From: Liolophura sinensis
Lineage: Eukaryota; Mollusca; Polyplacophora; Chitonida; Chitonidae
Length of the DNA: 18,703 nt
Assembly: GCF_032854445.1 (NCBI RefSeq)
Contig: NW_027018523.1
Coordinates: 1 to 18,703, forward strand
Direction: 5' to 3'
The notes under the pieces are model-generated. The model was given only the letters and a program-made list of their open reading frames with translations, had not been told where the DNA came from and did not search any database. Both the position numbers and the translations under genes were made by a program. This document shows, one piece after another, positions 9,101-17,346 of the stretch (position 1 is the first letter of the stretch; every line of letters starts with the position of its first letter).

Positions 9101-10474
9101 ACACTTCTGACAACTCCGCTCGATACACTTCGGCTCATGAAACTTTTGTTCACCCTTAGGACACATTGTGAGATCAAGTAAGTGATATTTATCCTTCATT
9201 ATCAGACTTTTCTGGTTACCAGTACACAAAGATAATGCCCTATGTAGCGCTTTCAACTTCAACATAATACTGGTACAGTATTCGCAAAGACACTGACGCA
9301 GTGTTGTAGATCTTTGTAGGAGAACATGAGACGGTCTCAGTTTCTGGAAAACTGTCAATAAAACAACATTATGTTCAGGATTTTCGGCCCTCCACATGTC
9401 AAAAGCTCTCTGTATTGAGACTTCCATAATGAACCTCTGCTGTTGGGCTTTAGATGTTCTCATGCAGGGTAACTCACGAGCAATTTTAGGACTTTGATAG
9501 AAAGACTGGATGTTTTGTATGACATCTAAACACGTTGCATCTTTTCTAGTTCTCCGCCTGATTTCCACTGAGCCTGTTTGTTCAACTTCCCTGGAAAGCT
9601 TTGTGATGTAGCCCTGTCTAACATTCAGCTCTCTAGATAGCCTGTATTTCTTGGCAAAAAGACAGCTACTCATTAACAGTCTTCTTTTCTTCAAGGAATC
9701 CTTATCAGCTTTGAATTTCAGTTCACTGACAGCTGTCTTTATTTTATTGGAAAGTTCAGTTTGGAAAGCTATTCTTTTCCTACAAGTTTCGATTGCCCTG
9801 GCACGTAGTGCTGCCACCTTCTTCGGAGTTGTCTGCTTTCCGTCATTCAACTCAGCAATAAGATGTGCAAATTTTTCAGCATCTTTCGGAATTTTCCCCC
9901 TCAAACGCGAAACTGCCATCTTTCGAACAGAATCTGTTTTATAGCCAGTGCTTGTACTTATGACATTATTGTTATTGGTAGTTTTCCTTTTTGTTCCAGT
10001 TTTTTGTCTTAAGCTTTCTCTTTGCCCCCTTCTTCTCTGTGCCTCTTTTTCACGAACCCTTCTTTTCTGCTGCGAGCTCATTCTGTTTCTTGACTCCCTC
10101 TTTTTCAGTCTGTTGTATTCCCGTTTTTTGTCAGCTTCATGTCTTGTGAGAACTTTTTTTGGCTTACATCTATTCTCTTTTAATCCTTGAGAAACATCTT
10201 TGCGTTTTGCAGCAAATCTCCGCTGTCTTATGCGAGCTTGTTCTCTTTGTATAAGTTTCTGTTCTTCTGTTCGATTTTGACGCATTTGACGTGCTCTTGC
10301 CGCCTCCAAAATTTTGTAAGTTTTCCACTTTTCAGGATCCGTTTTAATACGCTCCCTGTAGGCTGCAGAGTGGCGCGCTCCTGAGGACTGAAAAGGCCCT
10401 GATGATTCACTAACTTCAGGTGCTGTTGGGTTCTTATTTCGTACGTCAGAACGAAGTTTCACTTTCAAGGACAT
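6151..10474 (-). CDS. Family F gene: uncharacterised transposase-like protein, five coding exons, about 947 aa
   Basis: Exons: 10474-7948, 7504-7414, 7280-7223, 6706-6547 and 6158-6151, with GT-AG introns of 443, 133, 516 and 388 bases. Phases 1, 2, 0 and 1 all join without a stop; the last exon adds only Asp-Phe-stop. The start is the first ATG, six bases after an acceptor (ttttattttgcag ends at 10481), so a 5' UTR exon lies upstream. Residues 1-155 are basic and helical (RHSAAYRERIKTDPEK). Cysteines C395, C397, C400, C438, C450, C455 and C458 look zinc-binding; C773, C775, C778 and C785 form a second cluster. Residues 540-700 show the strand-helix order of an RNase H-like core: WCLFVMNFAENF (N553 where other copies have Asp), PIVCFYH, EALVFIS, a helix, IIQFTDGCSAQYK (D641), then HFFGSRHGKGPSDGVSG (D682). 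The tail encoded by exons 3-4 is beta-rich. The family recurs in invertebrate genomes as unnamed proteins; a transposase origin is inference. Confidence 0.75.
6258..6318 (+). repeat. SINE-like core, copy C (in intron 4 of the family F gene)
   Basis: It reads tgattggttggttgcttggt, then gtttagtgtcgtacttgaga, then atatttcactcatatgacaa. The order and spacing match copies A, B and E. Its position is inside the proposed 388-base intron 6159-6546, compatible with a retroposed insertion. Confidence 0.6.
6376..6425 (+). repeat. SINE-like core, copy D (weak)
   Basis: It contains tactgattaatttatgcaca and then ttgacaatatttcagccata ending in tgtgac. Only the second half matches the other copies well, so it is a diverged or partial copy, about 60 bases from copy C within the same intron. 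Confidence 0.3.
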
Positions 10475-10598
10475 CTTGTACTGCAAAATAAAATCATTTG
10501 GGCATATTAAAACTGGTTTGTTTTCATTCCATTCTAAGTTACATTTAACTCACTGGTTAAGTGAAAGATATTTAATTGGAAACAGCAGGTCAGATGGT

Positions 10599-10650
10599 GT
10601 TGCAGAAGATAATGAGCGTTGCAGAAGATAATGAGCGTTGCAGAAGATAA
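10599..10650. repeat. 19-bp tandem repeat, about 2.7 copies
   Basis: The unit gttgcagaagataatgagc occurs at 10599-10617 and 10618-10636 without a mismatch and starts again at 10637-10650. It lies about 125 bases upstream of the family F start codon, inside the proposed 5' intron. Likely a simple slippage product. Confidence 0.85.
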
Positions 10651-10987
10651 AATAAGGTTTTGTCGCATTTTTGGGGTTTTACAGTACAAAATGACCAAAT
10701 ATGCCTGGGCCAGTGTTAAATTGCTGGCCTGTGCAAGCCAAATGCTCAAATGGACGAAAAATAGCTTGGTCAGACATTTCTTAGTTTGACTTATGCGAAC
10801 AATGTGTCAAAGCCTAACGTCCGCAAGAGACCACCACGAAAACACAACCTATGACTTAAAACTAAGCATAATGCTTCAGCAAACGTAACAGCTAAGTAGG
10901 GCAAACATCAACAAACAAACTGAGTTACATTAATGTCTCACACACACAACTATTCCATTTATTTTCAAACAGGTCAGTTAACTGCTA

Positions 10988-11026
10988 ACGTGCGTTAGAT
11001 TCGCGCGGTCAAATCTTAACGCACGT
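10988..11026. repeat. Imperfect inverted repeat rich in CpG, upstream of the family F gene
   Basis: acgtgcgttagat at 10988-11000 faces atcttaacgcacgt at 11013-11026; the arms pair over 13 bases apart from one extra base, around a loop of ttcgcgcggtca. Similar acgtgcgtta and acgtacgtta strings recur at 11202-11222. It could be a regulatory palindrome or a transposon end remnant. Confidence 0.45.
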
Positions 11027-11966
11027 CAATCACGGTTTGTCAAGCCTGGCCAGTTTCACCATCACTACACGTGACAACCGCTCGTTTTAGCCAAACGCCC
11101 GTTGGTAAGTCCAGCCTTACATCGCTTACATTTAATGTGCATAGATATTTTAGCCGTCCCCTCAATGATTTCATACGTATTCGACCAAAACCACTTACGT
11201 ACGTTATTCCTTACGTGCGTTATTTTCTTTGACTTACCGTTATCGATGTTGCTGTGCCGCCACTGAGGATTTCGTCTCAAAAGCTGATGACGTTGTGCAC
11301 ATGTTCAGATGATGTCAGCTTACCGGATGTCACACATATCTGGGGCTGCCGCTATTTGCGGGCCGTGTGCACTCGAATTGCGAACGTTATGTTTTGACAA
11401 ACAACATACCCATTATTTTCAGCACGCCAGGAATTTATTATTCTTACAGAAACATCGGTTAAATTATTACTCCACAACACAAAGTGACCGTATCTAACAG
11501 ATTTTATTCACGAATACTTCCATGACATGCTATAAAGCTATCGTGTTTCATCACATTTGGCTTGACATTTTGATAAACAGGCTAACGTACGCCAGGGTTA
11601 AGTTCAAATTAAAAATTATTAATCAAACTAAAATAATTTTAAAACTGTTTTACTGCAGATTCACTCTAAATTAACTTCGTAATCTATCAGACCAATTACG
11701 TTTTTCTAAACCCGGGAAAAATTCTCTGTCATAGTCAGGTAAAATAACCGGCTCTTCTATGTTACAAATTAAGGCCTCTCTGACGATCTAATTCGGTTTT
11801 GTTTCCCCACTTTTTTGTTAATTTCTATTTAAATCTTACTGAGATTATGCATACTATCTCACCATCAAACTAAAAAAGCTATGCAAACAGAAATCCTGCA
11901 TGTGGTAAATTATTGATTAATAAAAAAAGCTGTGTAAAGCCTGAATGTTGTGTCCCAACACCATAT

Positions 11967-12871
11967 CTAATTGTGGCTCTTATCTAAATAAGGATAACTT
12001 ACAATATCTTTGTACAAATATGGACCCAAATAAGATGTACCATCACGACTATCTGTTTTCTCTTCTAAATCCAATGAAGGCGGATAGATTTCCTTCACCG
12101 CTTCAGCAATATGGGGGTTATTTAACGCCAGTAGATCATCAGTATATCGCTTTGTTAATGAAAAGGATCGAGGTTGAAAGATATTACTTTTAAGTAATTT
12201 CTGCATATAGTCGTATTCATATGAAAACAGGGATAGGTCTGCCAAAAGAGGCGTACAATTGGTACCCATTGGAATACCTATACACTGTTGGTAAATGGTA
12301 TCCCCGAATTTCACATAGATGTTATTACTGAGAAATTCAAGTAACTCAATAAATAACGTAACATCCCATGAGTGGTAACCTTTATAAAGAGTAGAACTAA
12401 AGAAAGCCTTATTGCTTCTGACGTTAATGTAAAGGTGACCTGTTTTAGTAAATACCGAGAAAATTAACGACGATATTCTTTCAATAAGATCTTTGTGAGG
12501 AATCGTAGTATAGACAGTAGAGAAATCCCATGTGGATACGTCTTTGTACGATATATGCATATGAGCATCAAGTTTTTCTGTAAGGTGTGTGGAGTTGTTA
12601 AGAATCTACATGCAGTTGACACCTGAATTTTTTGTTATGGCACAACTATACTTATTCCAAAATGACTTTAGTTCTTGTAACGCTCTCGTAAGTAGGGTTG
12701 ACAAGAGTTTGGTGGTACAGCTTCTTGAACCCGCAATAAATCGAGCCTTGTATGAGGATTTATGCATTTTAGGAATCCAGTAAAGTTGTGGTATTTCTGT
12801 ATGACGGGTAAGTATATTTATGCGCCTTTCTTTAAGAAAGGTTTTGTGTTTGTTAAATAGTTCCTCCAGAG
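11967..12871 (-). pseudogene. Penelope-like reverse transcriptase, main fragment
   Basis: Minus-strand reverse transcriptase. From 12871 downward: LEELFNKHKTFLKERRIN, EIPQLYWIPKMHKSSYKARF, AGSRSCTTKLLSTLL, then a TAG where the family has Trp (in NCM*ILNNS), then the ORF 12560-11967. That ORF holds the first catalytic Asp (DVSTWDFSTVYTTIPHKDL), the template-grip block QQCIGIPMGTNCTPLLADL and the catalytic box YTDD (139-142), where the family usually has YIDD or YVDD. After TSYLG (about 12030) similarity fades and the frame ends at 11967, so the C-terminal third of the usual protein is missing. No GIY-YIG endonuclease is seen. The premature stop and truncation make it inactive. I assign it to Penelope-like elements by sequence pattern; the exact clade is uncertain. 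Confidence 0.75.
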
Positions 12872-12873
12872 TA
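12872..12873. repeat. TA target-site duplication, left
   Basis: TA directly outside the first base of the left terminal inverted repeat, matched by TA at 16604-16605. TA duplication is the hallmark of Tc1/mariner/pogo insertions. Confidence 0.85.
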
Positions 12874-12898
12874 GGGGAGACTGGGGTAAACTGGGACA
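12874..12898 (+). repeat. Left terminal inverted repeat of the Tigger-type element
   Basis: 25 bases, matching the right end at 24 of 25 positions (T versus C at position 14 of the repeat). Its inner 16 bases are the first of the subterminal repeats described separately. Confidence 0.92.
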
Positions 12899-13058
12899 GT
12901 TTGCACAGTTTGTCGCAGTGGAGAAAAAATATTCCTGATCAGAGGAGAAACCAGATGCCACAAGCACAATGGTCACTTGTGTAATTATTGTACCCCCAAA
13001 AATTTCGTCCAGCTACTATTCTATAGAGTAGGGAGACCTGTTTGTGTCTTACAAATAA

Positions 13059-13118
13059 TGTCCCACTTTACCCCAAGGTCGGGGAAAAGTGGGACACCCG
13101 ATGGGGTCAACTGGGACA
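13059..13118. repeat. Left subterminal repeat cluster of the Tigger-type element
   Basis: Three more copies of the 16-mer GGGGTAAAGTGGGACA or close variants: inverted at 13059-13074, direct at 13081-13096 (GGGGAAAAGTGGGACA) and 13103-13118 (GGGGTCAACTGGGACA). With the copy inside the terminal repeat this makes four at the left end. Repeated subterminal motifs in DNA transposons commonly bind transposase; that role here is inferred. Confidence 0.8.
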
Positions 13119-13614
13119 TTATGAAATAAGCAGTAGGTAGCTCTCTTAAGTTCCTAACTGGTTATTATATCATTCTGATATAATGACAGTATGGATTCCA
13201 AAATTGTTTTAGCTCATTTTGTGTACATCGGACGGTCTAATTCGGTTTTAAAACACTTATAAACTACAACTTGTCCTCAGCATCAACAATATCAAGGGAT
13301 CATGTCATATTAAAAGTGTTATGTGTGGTATAACACACGTGAGTAAATCTTCACACTAAAGCATGATGTTCACCGGTAAGGATTAAGGTAACATCGTTTT
13401 ATTGAATACAAAACAACTTATGCAGAGAACAAGGCTTGAAAGTTTTCCATTGAAACAATAATAGGCCTACTTTACGGCCAAATTATGTGGGAATATGGAA
13501 CAGCCCATCAAACAATCACAAAATATTGCTGTTAAAAGTACCAAAATGACAAATGCAGCCATTACACGTAAGTTACAAGTGTATCATGATCACTAAGATT
13601 GGAAGAGAAAACAT
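13119..13614. other. Tigger-element 3' non-coding part
   Basis: Between the left subterminal repeats and the transposase stop. AT-rich, no coding potential. On the minus strand an AATAAA lies at 13398-13403, about 212 bases after the stop, and would serve as a polyadenylation signal for the transposase transcript. Confidence 0.5.
13398..13403 (-). terminator. Candidate polyadenylation signal AATAAA of the Tigger transposase
   Basis: Plus strand tttatt, i.e. AATAAA on the coding strand, at a normal 3' UTR distance from the stop codon at 13615 and still inside the element. Confidence 0.4.
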
Positions 13615-15923
13615 CTAGCATAGCCGATAATACTGGCCAAAATCGACTCCACTGAATATTAACTGGTTAGAGGTACGTTTGGTATCCCCAACAAATCTTG
13701 GCTTTGGTAGTATTTGATCAATATCAGGAAGGTCTATATCTGCAATATCAGCCTTGTCTGGAAAATAGAATACATAGTGTTCAGCTTTAGAAGGCTGTCT
13801 ATACAAGAATTTAATCTGTAGTATATCCCACTCATCTGATACTTCTAATATCTGAGCTACATAATGCCTTGCAACTGTTTTGGAAGCACATCTAACAATC
13901 ACATATTTTCCAACTGACAAGTCTGTCTTATTAATATTTTGATCTTCCTCTCTGTCAGAATCTGAAACTAAATTATCGGTGTCTTCACTGTCGCTTTGGG
14001 AAGTTTCACTGTCATCTGAAATTTTCTTCTTCTGACTAGCAGTTTGCGAAGGCATGCTAAGCTTTCGACTGGCATTTTTCTTCCCTTTTCCAAGTTTCTC
14101 TAGAGCTATTGCCTGTTTCTCCGGGGTATCCGTCAATATTGCAGATTTGCGTTTTTTCCGTCCGCCAGATGTTCTCTTTCGAGGCCCTGCTTTTGGGAAA
14201 GGGCGAATCTGTTCTGGAGAAAAGTGCACTTCTTTTGACACCACTTCACGTGCTTGCAGCTCGCCACTGGAAGAGGGCTGAGCAGTCTGGGAGATGTCTG
14301 TGTCCATTTGAGTGCCTTGTCCATCTGTAGAGTGAGGGGTATCCATGTCTGTATTTTGTGCTTCTGTTATCGGCCGGTCTGTTACGAATGAAGAAAGAAA
14401 TTCATCCTCCCCAAACACATTACGATTAAACGGATATATCCCTGAAACTCGAAAACCAGCCGTGATGTTAGAAGGGCACATTGCTCGTGGGTAAACCTCA
14501 CACAGAACACCGGACACATCGAATATGGTCATCGGAGTTCCCGGATGATTTACTTGCCAGCTGTTGCACGCATCATTGTAATACCGTTTTAAAGGCCCAA
14601 ATACCGACCTGTCCAGGGGTTGAAGTTTGAGACTGCAGTGGGGTGGAATGGTTAGGAAGGTGATACCATTTTCCTTTGCTTTGTCAAGGGAATCGATGGA
14701 GATATGGCTCTCGTGGTTGTCCATGATTAATAACACTGGGTTGGCAAGAGAACAGTGACTATGCTTAATGAAGTGATCCATCCATATCAAAAAACTGGAA
14801 GCGGTCATCCATCCACTTTGCTGTGCCACACCTACTGTGCCAGGTGGAGAGCTTCTGATCATGAGATCCTTAAAATGTACTCTAGGAAAAACTAGAAATG
14901 GTGGGATGGAATTGCCTTGAGCGTTTACGGCTGTCAACATCGTGACTAATGTGCCTCTTTCTGCCGATGTAACCTGTCCAATTTGTTTTGCTTTCTTGTC
15001 ACCAATGATCTTTGGCGGAACATGGACAGTTGTCAGCCCTGTCTCGTCGCAATTATAAATGTTACCTGGTTGAAAGATATTGCGTCTCAGTACTTCCTGA
15101 AGATTGTCAAAGAAGAGGCTTACATTCTCTTTGTTAAAGCTTGTAGCTCTGCTTAATGATGTAGCTTGTGGTTTTCTTACAGAAAGACGTGGATGCCTCG
15201 ACATGAATCCGTAAAGCCAGTCATCTCCTGAAAAAAACAAAAACAAACAAATTCTTTGCTGACTTTTTACACATCAGTAGTTCCTTATTAGATGACATAC
15301 AAATACGTTTTCCATTCTAGCTGTTTGTGGGATGTACATGTAGCTCAGTGACTTCAAGTGGCTAACGAGACGATTCAAGTCTAGTCTGCATTAATTGGTA
15401 TTTCATAAGTGGGAAGTTGTATGTAACTCGCCAAAGGTTGGTGGTTTACTGCAACTAAATGCACACAAGTTTCCTCCACCCATGAAACTGACAAGCCATC
15501 ATATGAGTGAAATAATTCTGTGATGGCTATAATCCCAACCAGCTGACCAACTAAATTCTGGTGTCCATTTTCTTGGCATAACCTTCTTAAAAGCTTACCT
15601 GCAAGCTTATTTTCTTGCCATGAAGGTGGGATATTTTTCTTATTTTTAACAGCAAACTGAAAGGCCAACTCCTTTGTTTGATGGGTTGTTAAACCGTGGC
15701 ATTGTTTACTCGCAAGCAGCAGGTAATCCTCGAGTTCATTTTCTTCTGTAGTCTTGAAAATTTGCCGATGTGTCCAATTCGGTTCCAAACGAATGCTATC
15801 AATTCCCATAGCTTTGGCCTTTGCAGCATACCGTTGCAGTGTGGACTTTGGAATACCAAGTTCCTTTGCTGTCTCTCGTATTGACTGTCCACGTTCTGTT
15901 ATACACTTAAGTGCCTTTTCCAT
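13615..15923 (-). CDS. pogo/Tigger-type DD35D transposase, two exons, about 645 aa
   Basis: Exons 15923-15599 and 15227-13615. Donor GCAG|gtaagc and acceptor tttttttcag join NKLA-G-DDWLYGF in phase, intron 371 bases. Residues 1-35 form a Pipsqueak-type helix-turn-helix (SIRETAKELGIPKSTLQRYA) and about 55-150 a CENP-B-type DNA-binding half ending in WLYGFMSRHPRLSVRKP. The DDE_1 core follows: D169 in NIYNCDETG, D278 in LLIMDNHESH and D314 in LKLQPLDRSVF, giving DD35D. LTIPPHCSLKLQPLD is a hallmark. A Lys-rich then Ser/Asp-rich linker (about 455-545) leads to a beta-rich C-terminal module (547-618) from VGKYVIVRC to DIDQILPKP. No stop or frameshift. The ATG at 15923 is plausible, but the frame is open upstream for about 22 codons (EIVRRRERKHPGYG) to an acceptor-like ccttttcag at 15989, so a further 5' exon is likely. 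It acts in the nucleus on the ends of its own element. Confidence 0.88.
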
Positions 15924-16177
15924 TTCGGTTTTCGGGGTTTCCCCATATCCTGGATGTTTTCTCTCACGGCGGCGTACGATTTCAACTGAAAAGGTTGAAT
16001 ATTTTCACATTTATAAGAAAGTGGTATTAAACAAAAATATAACATTTTGTTTGTGTTTACTTAACTTCTGGTTAACTACATCCACATGAGACAAAACGTG
16101 AGGACTGATTGAATAAATTACGAAGGAATATGTGATACTCAAATGATATAAATACAAGGTAGGAAATTAAATGTAAT
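15924..16177. other. Tigger-element 5' non-coding part, possible extra transposase codons
   Basis: 15924-15988 may be coding on the minus strand, an in-frame extension of the transposase behind an acceptor-like site. The rest is AT-rich and shows no clear upstream exon or promoter motif. Confidence 0.4.
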
Positions 16178-16234
16178 GGGGTAAAGTGGGACAGTGTCCC
16201 AGTTTACCCCAAAGCCTGTGTCCCACTTTACCCC
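16178..16234. repeat. Right subterminal repeat cluster with a near-perfect hairpin
   Basis: Three 16-mers: GGGGTAAAGTGGGACA at 16178-16193, its inverse TGTCCCAGTTTACCCC at 16195-16210 (15 of 16 complementary, one-base spacer), and TGTCCCACTTTACCCC at 16219-16234. The first two form a compact palindrome. Confidence 0.85.
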
Positions 16235-16561
16235 AATATGACCATTTGCTCTAAATTGCCGCCTTCACCGATCATGTCAGCCTTACAGGTCAGATTCATA
16301 GTGTGAAAATCCAGTTCAATCCTTTATGTTTTCAAGCCATCCAGAGTTAAATCTTATATCCTAAGCACAAATGACACAGGAGAAAAACACTAAAAGGTAC
16401 AAAAATTTACTTTTAGTCACAAAAAATAAAAATTTTACTTACATTTCAATGTGTGCCATTCAAGCTGTCTGCTTCATACGTCAGAATATCCAGAAAGAGG
16501 CTGGGGAATACCCAAGGAAGTCTTACTAAATTCCCAGTTAAAATCTACCCTAGGGCCCCGT
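16235..16561. other. Tigger-element interior between right repeat cluster and right end
   Basis: About 330 bases without coding potential on either strand. I see no further 16-mer copies or other structure here. Confidence 0.5.
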
Positions 16562-16603
16562 TGTCCCACTTAGCCCCGTGTCCCAGTTTGCCCCAGTCTC
16601 CCC
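16562..16603. repeat. Right terminal inverted repeat and adjacent subterminal 16-mer
   Basis: The terminal repeat is 16579-16603, pairing with 12874-12898. The adjoining copy TGTCCCACTTAGCCCC at 16562-16577 is one base away. TA follows at 16604-16605. Confidence 0.9.
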
Positions 16604-16605
16604 TA
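16604..16605. repeat. TA target-site duplication, right
   Basis: TA directly outside the right terminal inverted repeat, partner of 12872-12873. Confidence 0.85.
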
Positions 16606-16706
16606 CATGTCGTAGCAGAATACGTGGATGTCGTTGTAGATGCACATAGCTCTTGAACAAGAATTTGATAATAATTTTTGCAAATAAAGATTACATTATT
16701 AGGAGC
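16606..16706 (-). pseudogene. Penelope-like reverse transcriptase, N-terminal fragment split off by the Tigger insertion
   Basis: On the minus strand it reads APNNVIFICKNYYQ, ILVQELC, then STTTSTYSATTC, and continues in frame into LEELFNKHK at 12871 when the Tigger element and one TA are taken out. APNN-(V/I)-F-(I/V)-CK-x-YY is a recognisable conserved block upstream of the RT fingers in this family. Upstream of 16706 the similarity stops abruptly at family F sequence on the other strand, so the element is 5'-truncated, as is common for retroelement insertions. Confidence 0.78.
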
Positions 16707-16925
16707 CATTACTATCCTGGCATTATCACTGATGTTGACGAAGAGGATGGTGAAGTTAAGCGCATATCGTCAGTCGGAGACAGCAGATTTTACTGGCCCA
16801 TGTATGATGACATCATCAGGTATCCTCACGAGAAGATTGCGTCCATCATCGATGAGCCACAGAAAATAAGAAGTCGCCTTGTAGAAATCGCAAAAAACAC
16901 CTGGGCCTTAATAAACGCTAAGTAA
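16707..16925 (+). pseudogene. C-terminal fragment of a family F gene (beta-rich terminal module)
   Basis: A 72-residue open stretch ending at a natural-looking stop (16923-16925): HYYPGIITDVDEEDGEV, then VGDSRFYWPMYDDIIRYPHE, then KIASIIDEPQKIRSRLVEIA. The pattern YPG-I-x-DVD, F-x-WP-x-x-DD and I-x-x-I-x-x-P followed by a basic turn is the C-terminus I recognise from family F proteins. The coding sense before 16707 belongs to the antisense retroelement, so any ATG upstream (16653) is spurious. It may be the missing end of the plus-strand copy at 2213-3291, about 13 kb away, or a separate copy. No break inside the fragment. Confidence 0.65.
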
Positions 16926-17277
16926 TATGGGACATACTTGCAGGCTGTCATCAGGCTTATGCACCAGCGGGAAATAGATAAGTAAATAGCTATCATGAGT
17001 ATTATACAGTAATTGTTTTTGTTGATTAATTACGGTTAATTGACCAATACAATAGCAGGACTGAGCAGTGGATATAATCCTGTAGGTTTGTTTTCGATGA
17101 TTGAATATGGTTATGTGACTAGTACTATGTAATGGAATTAAGCTACAGATACCAGCCTGTATTCTATATGAAAAGTCCACTTTATTCATTTTGTAACCTG
17201 TTTATGTACTATAAGCATATATTCTTCCTTGAGGTGAACCTTCGAGAGTTTATGTATAACACTCAGCCAAGTATTTA

Positions 17278-17346
17278 TTTGTTTAATGTTTTACGCCGTA
17301 CTCAAGAATATTTCACTTATTCGACAGCGTCGAGCACTATGATGGT
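17278..17346 (+). repeat. SINE-like core, copy E (best preserved)
   Basis: It reads tttgtttaatgttttacgcc, then gtactcaagaatatttcact, then tattcgacagcgtcgagcac and tatgatgg. It carries both conserved blocks plus the trailing 'cgacagcg...agcac-tatgatgg' block that I associate with a repeat very common in mollusc genomes. Same orientation as the four other copies. Confidence 0.6.

Larger units (their letters stand above)
10487..11966. other. Upstream region of the family F gene; no supported coding gene
   Basis: A 5' UTR exon of the minus-strand gene is likely here: reading minus, acaacatcgataacg followed by a perfect donor gtaagt ends an exon at 11238, and the next acceptor ends at 10481. The candidate transcript start would be near or above 11300, where CpG-containing sequence (10980-11350) contrasts with AT-rich flanks. 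A 71-codon minus frame (11065-11280) contains this donor and looks incidental. 11500-11966 is AT-rich and I see nothing in it. Confidence 0.4.
12874..16603 (-). mobile_element. Complete pogo/Tigger-type DNA transposon, 3730 bp
   Basis: Both ends are present: the left begins GGGGAGACTGGGGTAAACTG and the right, read inward, begins GGGGAGACTGGGGCAAACTG. The first 25 bases match at 24 positions. Flanking TA duplications lie at 12872-12873 and 16604-16605. The only gene is a two-exon DD35D transposase on the minus strand. Nine copies of a 16-base subterminal motif are spread over both ends. The element sits inside a Penelope-like ORF, whose frame is restored if the element and one TA are removed, which independently confirms the boundaries. 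Confidence 0.92.

Noticed and set aside
11065-11280. 71-codon minus-strand frame with a C-x2-C (IKCKRCKAG), zinc-finger-like
   Set aside because: Only one cysteine pair, no matching His/Cys pair, and a perfect gtaagt donor inside its first codons suggests UTR exon plus intron rather than a gene.
16653-16706. N-terminal 18 codons of the 90-codon plus-strand frame at 16653-16925
   Set aside because: This part is antisense to conserved Penelope-like coding (APNNVIFICKNYY), so the ATG there is accidental.
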